Numbered from the stretch's first letter, positions 41,831 to 52,631 are shown. The stretch is DNA of 64,000 nt from Acinetobacter bouvetii DSM 14964 = CIP 107468 (GCF_000368865.1 NZ_KB849726.1:391634-455633), one strand, 5' to 3'. Made by a program: numbers and translations. The notes: a model not told the origin generated them from the letters alone.

Positions 41831-42448
41831 TCAGTTACTGCCGCTCATAAACACTTGGTTAATTGATCATTATATCTAACTAAAATGTTTCTAAAAAAAA
41901 TCGGTGGCTATTCAAGTATGCAGGTCAGTAAATCCGTGTACTAAATTCTATAAAGCGTAATAATTTTCCTCGTTTAGGAGTGTTATTTCGATAAGGTTGT
42001 CATCTTGATATATTTGAATATATTTTATTTGGCAAGTTTTTATTTATTTTATTGGTTAAAGTCAATACGTTTTTTGATTATTTATTGAAGGTATATTGTG
42101 CTTCTGTTGAGATTATAAAAATAATTTTTTTAATTGGCCGTTGATTAATGGGTAATATTTTTAAATAACTAACTTTCTATTTAATTCAGTTTTTTTAAAG
42201 TTTCTATTAGGTTTTTTTGGGTATCTGGAAAATTTTGTTTAAGACGGATTGTTTTTTTGATTAATTTTATTAATTCAGATTAAAATAGTTGGATTTTTTT
42301 TTATTTAATTGCATTTAAGTTTATGAAAAATAATATTTAATTATTGTTTTTTGATTTGCTTTGACGTTAAACTTTTTTAAAAGTATATTATAAAAATAAA
42401 TATTTTTAATAACAGTGTTTTTATATATTTTTTTAAATAGAGGTGGAA
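41831..42448. other. AT-rich gap upstream of the TetR gene
   Basis: About 600 bp, extremely AT-rich from about 42000 onward with many T and A runs. It must hold the TetR promoter. I see no reading frame, hairpin or operator that can be supported. The composition differs sharply from the efflux genes on either side. Confidence 0.5.
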
Positions 42449-43144
42449 ATGAATCAGAAAAGTATCTGTTTTTATGAGTTTGGTGATAGGCGGGAAAATA
42501 GCTTGAAAGGAGAAGAAAATCAGGATGTAGAAATTGAGTTAGATAATAAAATGGTTGATCAGGCAATTATTTTATTATCTGATGGTAGTATTGGTTCTGT
42601 TACATTAGAAGCTGTTTGTGTAAATTCTGGTTGTAGCTTGGGTTTGGTTTTGCGGCATTATGGAACTGAAGCTGGATTGTTAATTCGTGTATTAAATTCG
42701 TTGGAAATATGGTTGGGTGAGAAGTGTAGAGTAGCGACCGAAGGTAAATATGGTCTTGAAGCTATAAATAGCCTTTTTTTAGATGCTGCAAATGATATTA
42801 ATAAGAATAAAGATAAATATAGGGCATATTTTGGGTTGAAATTCTATGGTTTGGAATCTAATCAGGAATTGAGTCAGTGTTTAATTGAGTCGCAAAAAAT
42901 AAGAGAAAAAGAGCTGATTAAGCAGCTAAGAGAGGCTTTAGTTTTAGAACAACTGTCAAGAAATGTAGATATAGAAATGCTAGCAGACTTTATTATGGCT
43001 TCAATGATTGGGTTAGTGCATAAGTGGATGGCCGATCCGGATTTTGATATTGAATTACGGTTGAATCAATTCGTTAAAATTCATTTAAAAGCCATGTTTA
43101 CACATGCACATTTATATTACTCAGTTAAATATTGGGGGGAGTGA
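42449..43144 (+). CDS. TetR-family transcriptional regulator
   Basis: The 231-aa protein has a TetR DNA-binding domain at about residues 30-80 (DQAIILLSDGSIGSVTLEAVCVNSGCSLGLVLRHYGTEAGLL), preceded by an unusual charged N-terminal extension of about 30 residues. The C-terminal ligand domain is helical. GAGGTG precedes the ATG at 42449; a GTG two codons earlier overlaps that site. It lies directly upstream of, and slightly translationally linked to, an outer-membrane factor and ABC exporter operon, so it is probably the local repressor. Its coding sequence is much more AT-rich than its neighbours. Confidence 0.85.
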   Translation: MNQKSICFYEFGDRRENSLKGEENQDVEIELDNKMVDQAIILLSDGSIGSVTLEAVCVNSGCSLGLVLRHYGTEAGLLIRVLNSLEIWLGEKCRVATEGKYGLEAINSLFLDAANDINKNKDKYRAYFGLKFYGLESNQELSQCLIESQKIREKELIKQLREALVLEQLSRNVDIEMLADFIMASMIGLVHKWMADPDFDIELRLNQFVKIHLKAMFTHAHLYYSVKYWGE

Positions 43145-43149
43145 CTGAA

Positions 43150-44550
43150 ATGTCTGCAAAATATTCGCGTCTATTATTTATTGTGCTTTCTTCAGGCATG
43201 TTGACAGCATGTCAACATATTGAAACTTACCAAAAACCGCAAGTGGCATTGGCTGAAGTGTATCCCATGCAAAAAGGGACTAAATATCAGGCTTTAATAT
43301 GGTCTGATTATGTGAATGATCCAGTTTTGATTCAAGTGGTGAATCTGGCTTTAACCCATAATCGCGATTTAAAAATTGCAGCGCTGAGGGTTCAGGAAGC
43401 GAAAGCCGCATACGGTATTCAGCGTTCCGAAGCCTGGCCGGGCATTTCAGGCAGTGCTGGCTATGACCGCAGTCGAGTGCCGGCTGATTTATCTTATGCC
43501 GGTCGTGCAGTGACTTCCGATCAGTATTCTGTCGGTATTGGCATGAACCAATGGGAACTGGATCTTTGGGGGCGTATCCGCAGTTTAAATGAAGCAGCCT
43601 TGCAACAGTTTTTTGCGACTGAATATAATCAGCTGGCTGTACGTAACAGCATTATCCAGCAGGCGATACAAAGCTATGTGACACTGTCGGAATTAGAAAA
43701 AAGGATTTATTTTGCGCAGCGTTCGGTGCAAAGCTATGAAAAATCTGTGCGTATATTCAAGCGCCGTTATGAAGTGGGTGCCGGGTCGAAAGTTGAATAT
43801 ATGCAGGCGCAAACTTTGTTAACCAATGGTCAGACCTTATTGGCGCAGTTGCAAAAAAGTCAGGATATGACAGCCAATTATTTGGTGCAGCTAATTGGCC
43901 AGCCGATTGCAATTCCAAAACCCGATTTAGACCAAGTGACTTTTAAAACTGGGGTGCTGCAAACAGGGCTGCCTTCGGAATTAATGCTGAACCGTCCAGA
44001 TATTCGCTCTGCCGAGGCAATGCTCAATTCTAAACATGCCAATATTCATGCAGCCCGCGCGGCATTTTTTCCGAGGATTGCATTAACTGGCAGTTTTGGT
44101 ACCGCCAGTACTGAGCTTGATGGTTTGTTTAATTCAGGCAGTGAACTGTGGACTTTTTCGCCAAGTATCAGCATTCCAATTTTTACTGCTGGACGTTTGA
44201 AAAATAACGTGACTTTAGCTGAAGTACGTCAAGACATCGCTGTCTCTGAATATGAAAAAACCGTACAAAATGCCTTTCGTGAAGTGGCTGATGCCTTGGC
44301 AGGACAGCGGCATTTAACCAAACAATTGCAAGTGCAGCAGCAAGGCTTGAACGCATTTCGAGAAACTGCTCGGCTGGCGCAATTGCGCTATGACAATGGT
44401 GCAGTCGGTTATCTTGATGTACTGGATGCACAACGCAGCCTAATGTCTGCAGAGCAGCAATGGGTTGAAACGCAAAGCGCCTTAATGCAGTCCTACGTCT
44501 CTCTATACTTTGCTTTGGGGGGAGACAGCAACATCATAACGCCGTCTTAA
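43150..44550 (+). CDS. outer-membrane efflux lipoprotein (NodT/OprM type)
   Basis: The 466-aa protein starts at 43150, with GGGGGGAG 8 nt upstream. It carries a signal with lipobox LTAC (Cys near residue 21). The two outer-membrane-factor repeats are clear: NDPVLIQVVNLALTHNRDLKIAALRVQEAKAAYGIQRSEAWPGI, and LNRPDIRSAEAMLNSKHANIHAARAAFFPRIALTGSFG. The typical C-terminal YDNGAVGYLDVLDAQRSLMSAEQQ is present. It is upstream of yhiI-rbbA-yhhJ genes and probably forms their outer-membrane exit channel. Confidence 0.93.
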   Translation: MSAKYSRLLFIVLSSGMLTACQHIETYQKPQVALAEVYPMQKGTKYQALIWSDYVNDPVLIQVVNLALTHNRDLKIAALRVQEAKAAYGIQRSEAWPGISGSAGYDRSRVPADLSYAGRAVTSDQYSVGIGMNQWELDLWGRIRSLNEAALQQFFATEYNQLAVRNSIIQQAIQSYVTLSELEKRIYFAQRSVQSYEKSVRIFKRRYEVGAGSKVEYMQAQTLLTNGQTLLAQLQKSQDMTANYLVQLIGQPIAIPKPDLDQVTFKTGVLQTGLPSELMLNRPDIRSAEAMLNSKHANIHAARAAFFPRIALTGSFGTASTELDGLFNSGSELWTFSPSISIPIFTAGRLKNNVTLAEVRQDIAVSEYEKTVQNAFREVADALAGQRHLTKQLQVQQQGLNAFRETARLAQLRYDNGAVGYLDVLDAQRSLMSAEQQWVETQSALMQSYVSLYFALGGDSNIITPS

Positions 44551-44653
44551 CAATACAGCTTTAAAAGAATCTGAACAAAATGATGAAGAAGGAATTTTAC
44601 GCTTGAACAAGCTTCCTTTTAAATTTTATTGAATATATTTGGTGGTTAAGCAT

Positions 44654-45715
44654 ATGAATATTAAAAAGTTATCTATTGTTGGGGCAGTGGTGGTTGCAAT
44701 TTTGGTCGCTTATCTGGTTTGGCAAAAGATTAGCAAGCCCGATACCGAAGCACTGGTCAGCGGCAATGGCCGAATTGAAGCAACGGAAATCAATGTGTCC
44801 AGTAAATTGTCAGGTCAGCTTGAAGAGATTTTAGTTAAGGAAGGTGACTTTGTTGAGCCTGGACAAGTCTTGGCGCGTATCAATGTATCAACTTTGGAAG
44901 CACAAGTCCGTGAGGCCGAAGCTCAGCAACGCCAGGCTGAAAATGCCATTGCAACAGCCGAAGCGCAGCTGGCCATGCGTATCAGTGAAAAAGCAGCTGC
45001 TGAGGCGATGGTAGTACAGCGTGAAACAGAATTAACCGCAGCTAAAAACCGTTTAGCCCGTACTGAAATTTTAGCCAAAGAAGGTGCATCGTCAAAACAG
45101 CAACTGGATGATGAACGCGCCGATGCTAAACGTGTTGCCGCTGTGTTAAGCGCAGCCAAAGCGCAAGTGAATAGTGCACAAGGCGCCATTGTCGCTGCGC
45201 GTAGTCAGGTTTCAAGCGCCCATTCACAAGTAGATGCGGTGAAAGCAACTATTGAACGTCTGAAATTTGATATTGATGATGCGCAGTTGAAATCACCATT
45301 AAAAGCGCGGGTTCAGTTCCGGGTCGCGCAACCCGGTGAAATGATCGCTGCGGGCGGTCGTGTATTGAATTTGATTGATTTGTCTGATGTATATATGACT
45401 TTCTTCTTGCCTGAAACAGTCGCTGGCCGTATTGCAATGGGTACAGAAGTGCGTATTGTGCTGGATGCTGCTAAAAATATAGTTATTCCAGCCAAAGTGT
45501 CTTTTGTTGCAGATACAGCGCAGTTCACACCTAAATCGGTTGAAACGGAAAGCGAACGGCAAAAACTGATGTTCCGCGTTAAAGCGAAAATTGATCCGGA
45601 ACTGCTGCAAAACAATATTAAACAAGTGAAGACCGGCCTTCCGGGCGTTGCCTACATTAAAATTGATGATAAAGCGGCTTGGCCGCCATTCTTAGAAAAA
45701 AAGGTTAAATCATGA
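44654..45715 (+). CDS. yhiI: HlyD-family membrane-fusion protein, YhiI-like
   Basis: The protein is about 353 aa. An N-terminal anchor helix ([17 protein letters not shown]) is followed by [41 protein letters not shown] and a long coiled-coil hairpin (about residues 85-205). The C-terminal part is [13 protein letters not shown]...[10 protein letters not shown], then [32 protein letters not shown], nearly the same as E. coli YhiI. It connects the ABC exporter to the outer-membrane channel. The ATG at 44654 is preferred over a TTG five codons earlier. It overlaps rbbA by 4 bp. Confidence 0.92.
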   Translation: MNIKKLSIVGAVVVAILVAYLVWQKISKPDTEALVSGNGRIEATEINVSSKLSGQLEEILVKEGDFVEPGQVLARINVSTLEAQVREAEAQQRQAENAIATAEAQLAMRISEKAAAEAMVVQRETELTAAKNRLARTEILAKEGASSKQQLDDERADAKRVAAVLSAAKAQVNSAQGAIVAARSQVSSAHSQVDAVKATIERLKFDIDDAQLKSPLKARVQFRVAQPGEMIAAGGRVLNLIDLSDVYMTFFLPETVAGRIAMGTEVRIVLDAAKNIVIPAKVSFVADTAQFTPKSVETESERQKLMFRVKAKIDPELLQNNIKQVKTGLPGVAYIKIDDKAAWPPFLEKKVKS

Positions 45716-48468
45716 CACAACAATCAGTTCAAGGGCTGATTGTTGCAGCGATTCAAAATGTCAGCCTGAAATATGAAAAAACTGAAGCGTTAAAGAATAT
45801 TACTTTATCGCTTCCGGCAGGCTGCATGATTGGCTTGATCGGTCCAGACGGGGTAGGTAAATCCAGTCTGCTGGCATTGCTGTCTGGTGCTAAAATTGTA
45901 CAGGAAGGTAAGCTCACTGTTTTAGGCGGTGATATTGCCAGTAAAAAACACCGTAAAAAAGTCTGTCCGCATATTGCCTATATGCCGCAAGGCCTAGGTA
46001 AAAACCTGTATAAGACATTGTCGGTTGAAGAAAATTTACAATTTGTAGCGCGGCTATTTGGCCATAGTGCCGAAGAGCGCCGCCGCCGTATTGATGAGTT
46101 GACCAAAAGTACAGGTTTAAATGGTTTCTTGGATCGGCCTGCAGGCAAGCTTTCTGGCGGCATGAAGCAAAAATTGAGCCTGTGCTGCTCACTTATTCAT
46201 GATCCAGATTTTCTGATTTTGGATGAACCGACGACAGGGGTAGATCCCTTAGCACGAGCCCAGTTTTGGGAACTGATTAACCGAATTCGCAAAGGCCGCC
46301 CAGGAATGAGCGTGATTGTGGCCACTGCGTATATGGATGAAGCCCAAGGTTTTGATTGGCTGGCGATGATGGATGACGGCAATATTTTAAAAACCGGGAC
46401 TCCGCAGGAATTACTCTCAAAAACTGAAAGTCAGAATTTGGAAGAAGCCTATATTAAGCTGCTGCCTGAGGAAAAAACCAAGGGCTATGAGTCTGTGGTG
46501 ATTCCACCATTGACTGAGTATGATTCGCAGCACTATGCACTTGAAGCACAGGATTTGACAGTTAAATTTGGTGATTTTACTGCGGTGGATCATGTTAATT
46601 TCAAAATCAAGCGCGGTGAAATTTTCGGCTTTTTAGGCTCGAACGGCTGCGGTAAATCGACAACAATGAAAGTACTGACGGGCTTGCTAGAAGCATCGGA
46701 AGGTAAGGCATGGCTATTTGGTCAGCCGGTTGATGGGAGCGATCTCGCAACACGGCAGCGTGTCGGCTATATGTCGCAGTCATTTTCCTTGTATACCGAA
46801 CTGACCATTCTGCAAAACTTAATTTTACATGCAAAATTATTTCATGTGCCTGCTGACAAAATAGATGAGCGCGTACAGTTGATGCTGCAGCGTTTTGATT
46901 TGACTAAGGTACAGGAGCAATTGCCTGATGACTTGCCGCTAGGTTTGAGGCAACGGTTATCTTTGGCGGTAGCGCTGGTGCACAATCCTGAAATTTTGAT
47001 TCTGGATGAACCGACTTCCGGTGTTGACCCGATTGCGCGGGATAACTTCTGGCGCCATTTGATCAGTCTCTCGCGGAATGATGGGGTCACGATCTTTATT
47101 TCCACGCATTTCATGAATGAAGCCATGCGCTGTGACCGCATGTCTATGATGCATGCTGGCCGGGTTTTAGATAGCGCAGCACCAGCTCAGCTGATTGAAA
47201 ATCGCCATGCCGAAACACTAGAAGAAGCATTTATTGGTTATTTGCTGGATGCCGGTGCAGGAACCAAAACCGATCCGGAAGATGCTTCATCATCTGAACT
47301 CAATTTAAATAAGCCAGCTGAAAAAATAGATGAAAAGCCCAAAAGTTTCAGCTTGCAGCGTATGTTCAGTTATGCGTGGCGTGAGTCTTTGGAGCTTGCG
47401 CGAGATCCGATCCGCGCTACTACAGCATTGCTGGGTTCGCTGATTCTGCTTTTTGTAATCGGTTTTGGTATTACGATGGATGTAGAAGACCTGACTTTTG
47501 CGGTACTTGATCGGGATCAGTCTGGACTCAGTGCAAACTACACCATGAGTATTGCTGGCTCACGTTATTTTATTGAGAAGGCGCCGCTGCATAGCTATGA
47601 CGAAGTTGATCAGCGCATGCGCAGCGGTGACATTTCGCTTGCCATTGAAATTCCGGCAAATTTTGCACGGGATGTTGCCCGGGGAGAAAATGTCAAAATT
47701 GCGGCTTGGATTGATGGTTCTATGCCATCACGTGCTGAAACTGTGCAAGGTTATGTACAGGGTATTCATAACCACTGGCTCATGCAAAAGACTTTGGAAA
47801 AAAGCGGTTATGACCGTTCAAGTCTGGTGACCGTCGAAACTCGTTACCGCTATAACCCCGATATTAAAAGTTTGCCGGCCATGGCGCCTGCAGTCTTTCC
47901 GCTGCTGCTGCTGCTGATTCCGGCAATCTTGACAGCACTATCTGTCGTACGGGAAAAAGAACTGGGCTCGATTGTCAATTTATATGTAACGCCCGTTACG
48001 CGGACGGAATTCCTGATTGGCAAGCAAATTCCTTATATCGTACTGGCAATGATGAATTATCTGTTGATGTGCTTGATGATTGTCACGCTGTTTGATGTTC
48101 CGATCAAAGGCAGTTTCTTCACGCTGACACTGGCGTCATTGTTGTTTGTGATTTTTTCAACTGGAATGGGGCTGCTGGCATCTACCATGACCAAAAGCCA
48201 GATTGCTTCTTTGTTTTTGGTAGTGATTGCTACCTTAATTCCTGTGATGCAGTTTGCCGGAATTATTACCCCTGTGTCATCACTGGAAGGGTTTGGCCGA
48301 TGGTTTGGTGAAATTTACCCAGCTACTCATATGATCAACATCAGCCGCGGGATATTCAACAAAGGCTTGGGCTTTGATGATTTGAATAAATCCCTATGGA
48401 TTATGGCGCTGTCTGTGCCTGTCATCATGTTAGCCGCCATCGCCTTGCTGAAAAAACAGGAGCGATAA
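45712..48468 (+). CDS. rbbA: ABC exporter with two fused ATPase domains and membrane domain (RbbA/YhiH)
   Basis: The 918-aa fusion has nucleotide-binding domain 1 (about residues 10-240): Walker [10 protein letters not shown], signature LSGGMKQKL, Walker [13 protein letters not shown]. Domain 2 (about 270-500) has Walker [10 protein letters not shown] and Walker [13 protein letters not shown], with the atypical signature LPLGLRQRL that is also normal for RbbA. The ABC-2 membrane domain (about 550-918) contains six helices and [15 protein letters not shown]. coli RbbA has the same length and order and was described as a ribosome-bound ATPase, but its gene neighbours point to export. Start and stop are coupled to yhiI and yhhJ. 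Confidence 0.95.
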   Translation: MTQQSVQGLIVAAIQNVSLKYEKTEALKNITLSLPAGCMIGLIGPDGVGKSSLLALLSGAKIVQEGKLTVLGGDIASKKHRKKVCPHIAYMPQGLGKNLYKTLSVEENLQFVARLFGHSAEERRRRIDELTKSTGLNGFLDRPAGKLSGGMKQKLSLCCSLIHDPDFLILDEPTTGVDPLARAQFWELINRIRKGRPGMSVIVATAYMDEAQGFDWLAMMDDGNILKTGTPQELLSKTESQNLEEAYIKLLPEEKTKGYESVVIPPLTEYDSQHYALEAQDLTVKFGDFTAVDHVNFKIKRGEIFGFLGSNGCGKSTTMKVLTGLLEASEGKAWLFGQPVDGSDLATRQRVGYMSQSFSLYTELTILQNLILHAKLFHVPADKIDERVQLMLQRFDLTKVQEQLPDDLPLGLRQRLSLAVALVHNPEILILDEPTSGVDPIARDNFWRHLISLSRNDGVTIFISTHFMNEAMRCDRMSMMHAGRVLDSAAPAQLIENRHAETLEEAFIGYLLDAGAGTKTDPEDASSSELNLNKPAEKIDEKPKSFSLQRMFSYAWRESLELARDPIRATTALLGSLILLFVIGFGITMDVEDLTFAVLDRDQSGLSANYTMSIAGSRYFIEKAPLHSYDEVDQRMRSGDISLAIEIPANFARDVARGENVKIAAWIDGSMPSRAETVQGYVQGIHNHWLMQKTLEKSGYDRSSLVTVETRYRYNPDIKSLPAMAPAVFPLLLLLIPAILTALSVVREKELGSIVNLYVTPVTRTEFLIGKQIPYIVLAMMNYLLMCLMIVTLFDVPIKGSFFTLTLASLLFVIFSTGMGLLASTMTKSQIASLFLVVIATLIPVMQFAGIITPVSSLEGFGRWFGEIYPATHMINISRGIFNKGLGFDDLNKSLWIMALSVPVIMLAAIALLKKQER

Positions 48469-48469
48469 A

Positions 48470-49597
48470 ATGATCAGACATAAATTGCAGAATATTTATC
48501 AGCTGGGCTGCAAGGAACTATGGAGCCTGTGGCGTGATCCGATCATGCTGGTATTGATTATCTATACTTTTACGGTGTCAGTTTATACCGCGGCTACAGC
48601 GATGACTGATACTTTAAATATGGCGCCGATAGCGATTGTAGACGAAGATAAATCGACATTATCCGAGCGCATTTCGTCGGCCTTTTATCCGCCGTACTTC
48701 ATCAGCCAAACCGCTGAGTTGAATACCATGGATTCTGGCATGGATGCAGGGGAGTTTACGTTTGCATTGAACATCCCAGTCAATTTCCAGGAACATGTCT
48801 TGAAAGGCGACACGGCTGAAATTCAGCTCAATGTCGATGCAACGCGTATGACTCAGGCCATGTCTGGGGCTGGTTATGTTCAGCAGATTATTCAGTCAGA
48901 AGTCAATGAATATGTGTTGCGAAACCGTCATATTACTGCTTTGCCTGTAGAGCTGGAACTGCGTGCGCGCTTCAACCCAACGCTTGATTCGCAATGGTTT
49001 GGCAGTGTCATGCAGATCATCAATAACGTTGCGATGCTGTCGATTATTTTGACGGGTGCAGCCTTAATTCGTGAGCGCGAACATGGCACGATTGAACACT
49101 TAATGGTTATGCCCGTGACGGTGTTTGAAATTATGATGTCTAAAGTCTGGTCAATGAGCCTGGTAGTACTGATTGCAGCATTTCTCGGCCTTAAAGTTGT
49201 GGTGCAAGGGGTCTTAGATGTACCGATTGACGGCAGTTTGTCTTTATTCTTTTTGGGTGCTTTGCTGACTTTATTTGCGACCACATCTATGGGCATTTAT
49301 ATGGCGACCGTATCCAAGTCCATGCCGCAGTTTGGCTTGCTGATGATGCTGGTACTGATTCCCATGCAAATGCTTTCTGGCGGCTTAACACCGCGGGAAA
49401 GCATGCCGGAAATTGTTCAAAATATTATGCTGATTGCGCCAACAACCCACTTTGTTTCTTTGGCTCAAGCTATTTTGTACCGTAATGCAGGCTTTGATGT
49501 CGTTTGGCCGTCCATGTTGTGGCTGATCGGTATTGCATCGGTCTTCTTTTATGTGTCATGGAAACGCTTTAAGGACACCATTCATACCATGGCTTAA
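48470..49597 (+). CDS. yhhJ: ABC-2 type permease, YhhJ-like
   Basis: The 375-aa inner-membrane protein has one N-terminal helix, a long periplasmic loop (about residues 50-175, MAPIAIVDEDKSTLSERIS) and five C-terminal helices with LIREREHGTIEHLMVMPV, characteristic of ABC-2 permeases. Length equals E. coli YhhJ. With the membrane half of RbbA it likely forms a heterodimeric translocation path. It starts one base after the rbbA stop. Confidence 0.94.
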   Translation: MIRHKLQNIYQLGCKELWSLWRDPIMLVLIIYTFTVSVYTAATAMTDTLNMAPIAIVDEDKSTLSERISSAFYPPYFISQTAELNTMDSGMDAGEFTFALNIPVNFQEHVLKGDTAEIQLNVDATRMTQAMSGAGYVQQIIQSEVNEYVLRNRHITALPVELELRARFNPTLDSQWFGSVMQIINNVAMLSIILTGAALIREREHGTIEHLMVMPVTVFEIMMSKVWSMSLVVLIAAFLGLKVVVQGVLDVPIDGSLSLFFLGALLTLFATTSMGIYMATVSKSMPQFGLLMMLVLIPMQMLSGGLTPRESMPEIVQNIMLIAPTTHFVSLAQAILYRNAGFDVVWPSMLWLIGIASVFFYVSWKRFKDTIHTMA

Positions 49598-49631
49598 CGA
49601 TGTCCATTTTACAGGCGGTATCTATCCCTTA

Positions 49632-49680
49632 AAAGCGGCCTGCTTTTTTTGATGTGTGCTGTTAATTCAGCACACATCAT
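49632..49680 (+). terminator. tandem hairpins after yhhJ
   Basis: A short stem AAAAGC/GCTTTT with T-run lies at 49632-49651. It is followed by a perfect 10-bp stem GATGTGTGCT/AGCACACATC (49653-49662, 49671-49680). Together they probably terminate the ABC exporter transcript. Confidence 0.7.
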
Positions 49681-49823
49681 TAAGGTAAATGGATAAAATT
49701 GGAAAAAGATTTGAGTGATACAGTATGGCCATTCAATTTTAAAAAAAGACAGCTGCCATATAGATTTCAGGTACAGGCTTGCTCATCTGAAAATTATATT
49801 GCTGAATCAGCCTTTAACGGTAA

Positions 49824-49840
49824 GTTTGTGCAGCAAAGCC
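49824..49840 (+). mobile_element. solo IS5-family terminal repeat
   Basis: GTTTGTGCAGCAAAGCC is identical over 17 bp to the right end of the IS at 25323-25339. It lies in a 260-bp gap between the ABC exporter and the mevalonate cassette. I can see no transposase residue clearly to its left, so it is a solo end or the last trace of an IS. Confidence 0.6.
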
Positions 49841-49859
49841 ATTTGAAGCTGCATTATCT

Positions 49860-51242
49860 TTATAGGTTTAAAAAGGAATTGAATTCTTCATAAAAATTTT
49901 GCTTAGAGGCAATGCTAACATTGAGGCGAGTCCATTGATTATATTTCTCTCCATCCAAACTAAAAATATAGCCAGGTGCGAGAACAAGCTTATGTTCAAC
50001 TGACTTTTTCATCATGTCATGAGACAAATCTAGATTTTCAAAAGTAGTCCAATAATATAAAGAATCTTGAGCTTCGTAAAAAACCTTGCCTCCTAATTTT
50101 TTAATATTATTCAGTGCAAGCTGGCTGTTTGATTTTAGGCTTTCTTTAAAAAAATGAAGATGCTGTTCATAAGCTTTACTCTGTAAAATCGTACAAATAA
50201 ATTGTTCTGCATATTCTGAACTATTTACATGTAAAATGGCTTTGAAATCAGCGATTTTATCAATTAAATGGTATTCACCAACAATAAACCCAACACGAAT
50301 AGATGGGCTGATAATCTTAGAGAATCCGCCAATATAAAGATGATGTGAAAAATCACTATACGAGCTTAATCTGTGCTTAATATCTGTATATTCAGAAAAT
50401 ATATCATTTTCAATAATTAAACAGTTATGTTCTTTACACAAGCTGTTAATGATCTTGATTTTATCTAGACTGATGTGTGTACCGGTCGGGTTGTGTGAAA
50501 TGCTTTGGGTAAAGAAAAGTTTAGGTTTGAGTGTCTTTAAATATTCTGCAAGAATTTGACAGTCTGGCCCATCGACCAAACGCGGAACCTCCATTATTTT
50601 ACATTTTGTGAGCTGCAGTTTTTTTAGCAGCGGATAATAAATAGGCGAGTCGACTAAGACAATAGTATCGGATTCAACGAAATATCGAATAATCAGATCG
50701 ATTGCATCATTTACACCATTGGTCAGTAAAATATTATCAGGAACAGTTTTAATGTTGATTTGGCTTAAGCGTAAGGATAATGTTTCTCTCAGCGCTTCAT
50801 AACCATATTTAGACCCGTAACGTAATAGCTTAGTATTATTTTCTTGAAGTGATTTTTGCAGAAGTTTATTTAAGGGCAATAAGTCAAACCACGACGAATC
50901 GGGGAAGCCATCTCCCACATTAATGACGCCATTGAATGTTTCTAATTGCCGGCGCATTAGCCATAGCTCATCTATGTCATGCATTTCAATATTGGCTTGC
51001 TTAAATCTGGGCAGATTTTTTTGTTCCATGACAAAAAAACCGGATGCGGGCTTTGAATAGATTAGACCTTCGTCTATTAGTCGCTCTAAAGCATAAATGA
51101 CGGTATTTTTAGAGACATTATACTGAATGCATAATTTTCGAATAGATGGAATTTTTTCATTTTTTTTATACAGTTGAGATTTTATTTGATGTTTTAAAAT
51201 CTGAAAAATTTGATCAACAAGGTGTACTGAGCTGGCGTCCAT
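49860..51242 (-). CDS. MocR-family regulator (GntR helix-turn-helix fused to aminotransferase fold)
   Basis: In this 460-aa protein, residues about 8-75 form a GntR winged helix (KIPSIRKLCIQYNVSKNTVIYALERLIDEGLIYSKPASGFFV). From about 105 on it has a class I aminotransferase fold, with LLTNGVNDAIDLIIRYF, SISHNPTGTH and IENDIFSEY. GGFSKIISPSIRVGF carries the expected PLP lysine near residue 312. Such proteins bind PLP and act as regulators, not enzymes. It is divergent from mvaA with a 111-bp gap carrying three direct ACTGTCC-like repeats, so it is probably the activator or repressor of the mevalonate genes. Confidence 0.93.
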   Translation of the reverse strand: MDASSVHLVDQIFQILKHQIKSQLYKKNEKIPSIRKLCIQYNVSKNTVIYALERLIDEGLIYSKPASGFFVMEQKNLPRFKQANIEMHDIDELWLMRRQLETFNGVINVGDGFPDSSWFDLLPLNKLLQKSLQENNTKLLRYGSKYGYEALRETLSLRLSQINIKTVPDNILLTNGVNDAIDLIIRYFVESDTIVLVDSPIYYPLLKKLQLTKCKIMEVPRLVDGPDCQILAEYLKTLKPKLFFTQSISHNPTGTHISLDKIKIINSLCKEHNCLIIENDIFSEYTDIKHRLSSYSDFSHHLYIGGFSKIISPSIRVGFIVGEYHLIDKIADFKAILHVNSSEYAEQFICTILQSKAYEQHLHFFKESLKSNSQLALNNIKKLGGKVFYEAQDSLYYWTTFENLDLSHDMMKKSVEHKLVLAPGYIFSLDGEKYNQWTRLNVSIASKQNFYEEFNSFLNL

Positions 51243-51254
51243 AATATTATTTTA

Positions 51255-51288
51255 ACTGTCCTAAAAAAACTGTCCGTAAAAACTGTAC
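51255..51288. promoter_or_regulatory. predicted MocR operator of three direct repeats
   Basis: ACTGTCC occurs at 51255-51261 and 51269-51275, and ACTGTAC at 51282-51288, spaced 14 and 13 bp start to start in the 111-bp divergent gap. MocR regulators such as GabR and PdxR are known to bind direct repeats. The location just upstream of the regulator's own start implies autoregulation. Confidence 0.65.
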
Positions 51289-51353
51289 CTTGAGAGAAAT
51301 CAGGCAAACACTTAAATTGTTTCTATGAACATAATGAGCATAGGATAGCCAGC

Positions 51354-52631
51354 ATGAATTCTAAATTACCTGATTTTCGTAAATTAACAGTTTCAGAACG
51401 CCTCAAGGAAGTTTCAAAAATAGCAGGTTTAAATGCCCAACAACAGCAATTATTGGAAAATGACGGCGCGTTAGTTTGTGATTTAGCAAACGGCATGATT
51501 GAAAATGTTATTGGAAAATTTGAACTGCCATTTGGCGTTGCTGCAAATTTTCAAATTAATGGTAAAGATCATTTAATTCCAATGGTGGTTGAAGAGCCAT
51601 CTGTCGTTGCTGCCGCATCATATATGGCAAAAATTGTGCGTGAAAATGGCGGTTTTAGAACTTCAAGCACAGAGCCGTTAATGCGTGCACAAGTCCAAAT
51701 TTTGGGTATTGAATCTGCAGAAAAAGCGAAAGAAATTTTATTGGCCAATAAACAGGAAATTATTCAGCTTGCAAATAGCAAAGATAAATTTCTGATCAGT
51801 TTGGGCGGCGGCTGTAAAGACATCGAGGTTCATTTATTTGAGTCCACCAAAGTCGGCCCTATGGCTGTTATGCATCTGATTGTAAACGTCTGTGATGCGA
51901 TGGGCGCAAATACAGTGAACACTATGGCAGAGACAGTAACGCCATTGGTTGAAAAACTGACAGGGGGGCAAGTTCGTTTACGGATTTTATCCAATCTCGC
52001 AGATTTGCGCCTAGTCCGGGCGGAATTAACTGTACGCCCCGATCAACTGAAACAAGAGTCATTGTCTGGTGAAGAAGTGATTGAACGTATGCTGGAAGCA
52101 TATGAGTTTGCTGTCATTGATCCATATCGTGCGGCAACGCATAACAAAGGCATTATGAATGGGATTGATCCTGTAGTTGTTGCTACAGGGAATGACTGGC
52201 GTGCAATTGAAGCAGGCGCACATGTTTATGCAGCCAAAAACGGACAGTACACATCGCTTACGGCTTGGGAGAAAGATGCTCAGGGCAATTTGGTTGGCCG
52301 CATCGAATTGCCTATGGCGGTAGGCTTAGTCGGCGGGGCAACGAAAACCCATCCTTTAGCGCAATTGTCTATTCAGATGCTGAATATTGAATCTGCAAGT
52401 GAGCTCGGAGAAGTGATTGCAGCGGTTGGCTTAGCACAAAATATGGCGGCGATGCGTGCATTGGCAACAGAAGGGATTCAGCGTGGCCATATGGCATTGC
52501 ATGCACGCAATATTGCTGTTGTGGCGGGCGCTAATCTGGAGGAAGTTGACTTAATTGTGGCAAAAATGGTCGCAGAACATGATGTCAGAAATGATAGGGC
52601 ATTGGAGCTGTTGGCAGAATTGCGCAGTTGA
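51354..52631 (+). CDS. mvaA: degradative (class II) HMG-CoA reductase
   Basis: In mevalonate degraders this cytosolic enzyme oxidises mevalonate plus CoA to HMG-CoA with NAD+. The 425-aa protein is very close to the Pseudomonas mevalonii enzyme (about 428 aa). All four catalytic residues are present: Glu81 ([12 protein letters not shown]), Lys265 ([13 protein letters not shown]), Asp281 ([13 protein letters not shown]) and His379 ([12 protein letters not shown]). [10 protein letters not shown] and [10 protein letters not shown] match the substrate and cofactor regions. AGGA lies upstream of the ATG. It opens the mevalonate operon; the lyase gene at 54561 supplies the next step. Confidence 0.97.
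   Translation: MNSKLPDFRKLTVSERLKEVSKIAGLNAQQQQLLENDGALVCDLANGMIENVIGKFELPFGVAANFQINGKDHLIPMVVEEPSVVAAASYMAKIVRENGGFRTSSTEPLMRAQVQILGIESAEKAKEILLANKQEIIQLANSKDKFLISLGGGCKDIEVHLFESTKVGPMAVMHLIVNVCDAMGANTVNTMAETVTPLVEKLTGGQVRLRILSNLADLRLVRAELTVRPDQLKQESLSGEEVIERMLEAYEFAVIDPYRAATHNKGIMNGIDPVVVATGNDWRAIEAGAHVYAAKNGQYTSLTAWEKDAQGNLVGRIELPMAVGLVGGATKTHPLAQLSIQMLNIESASELGEVIAAVGLAQNMAAMRALATEGIQRGHMALHARNIAVVAGANLEEVDLIVAKMVAEHDVRNDRALELLAELRS

Noticed and set aside
49699-49893. 64-codon frame after the yhhJ gene
   Set aside because: It runs through the solo IS terminal repeat and into the MocR 3' end, with no recognisable domain.
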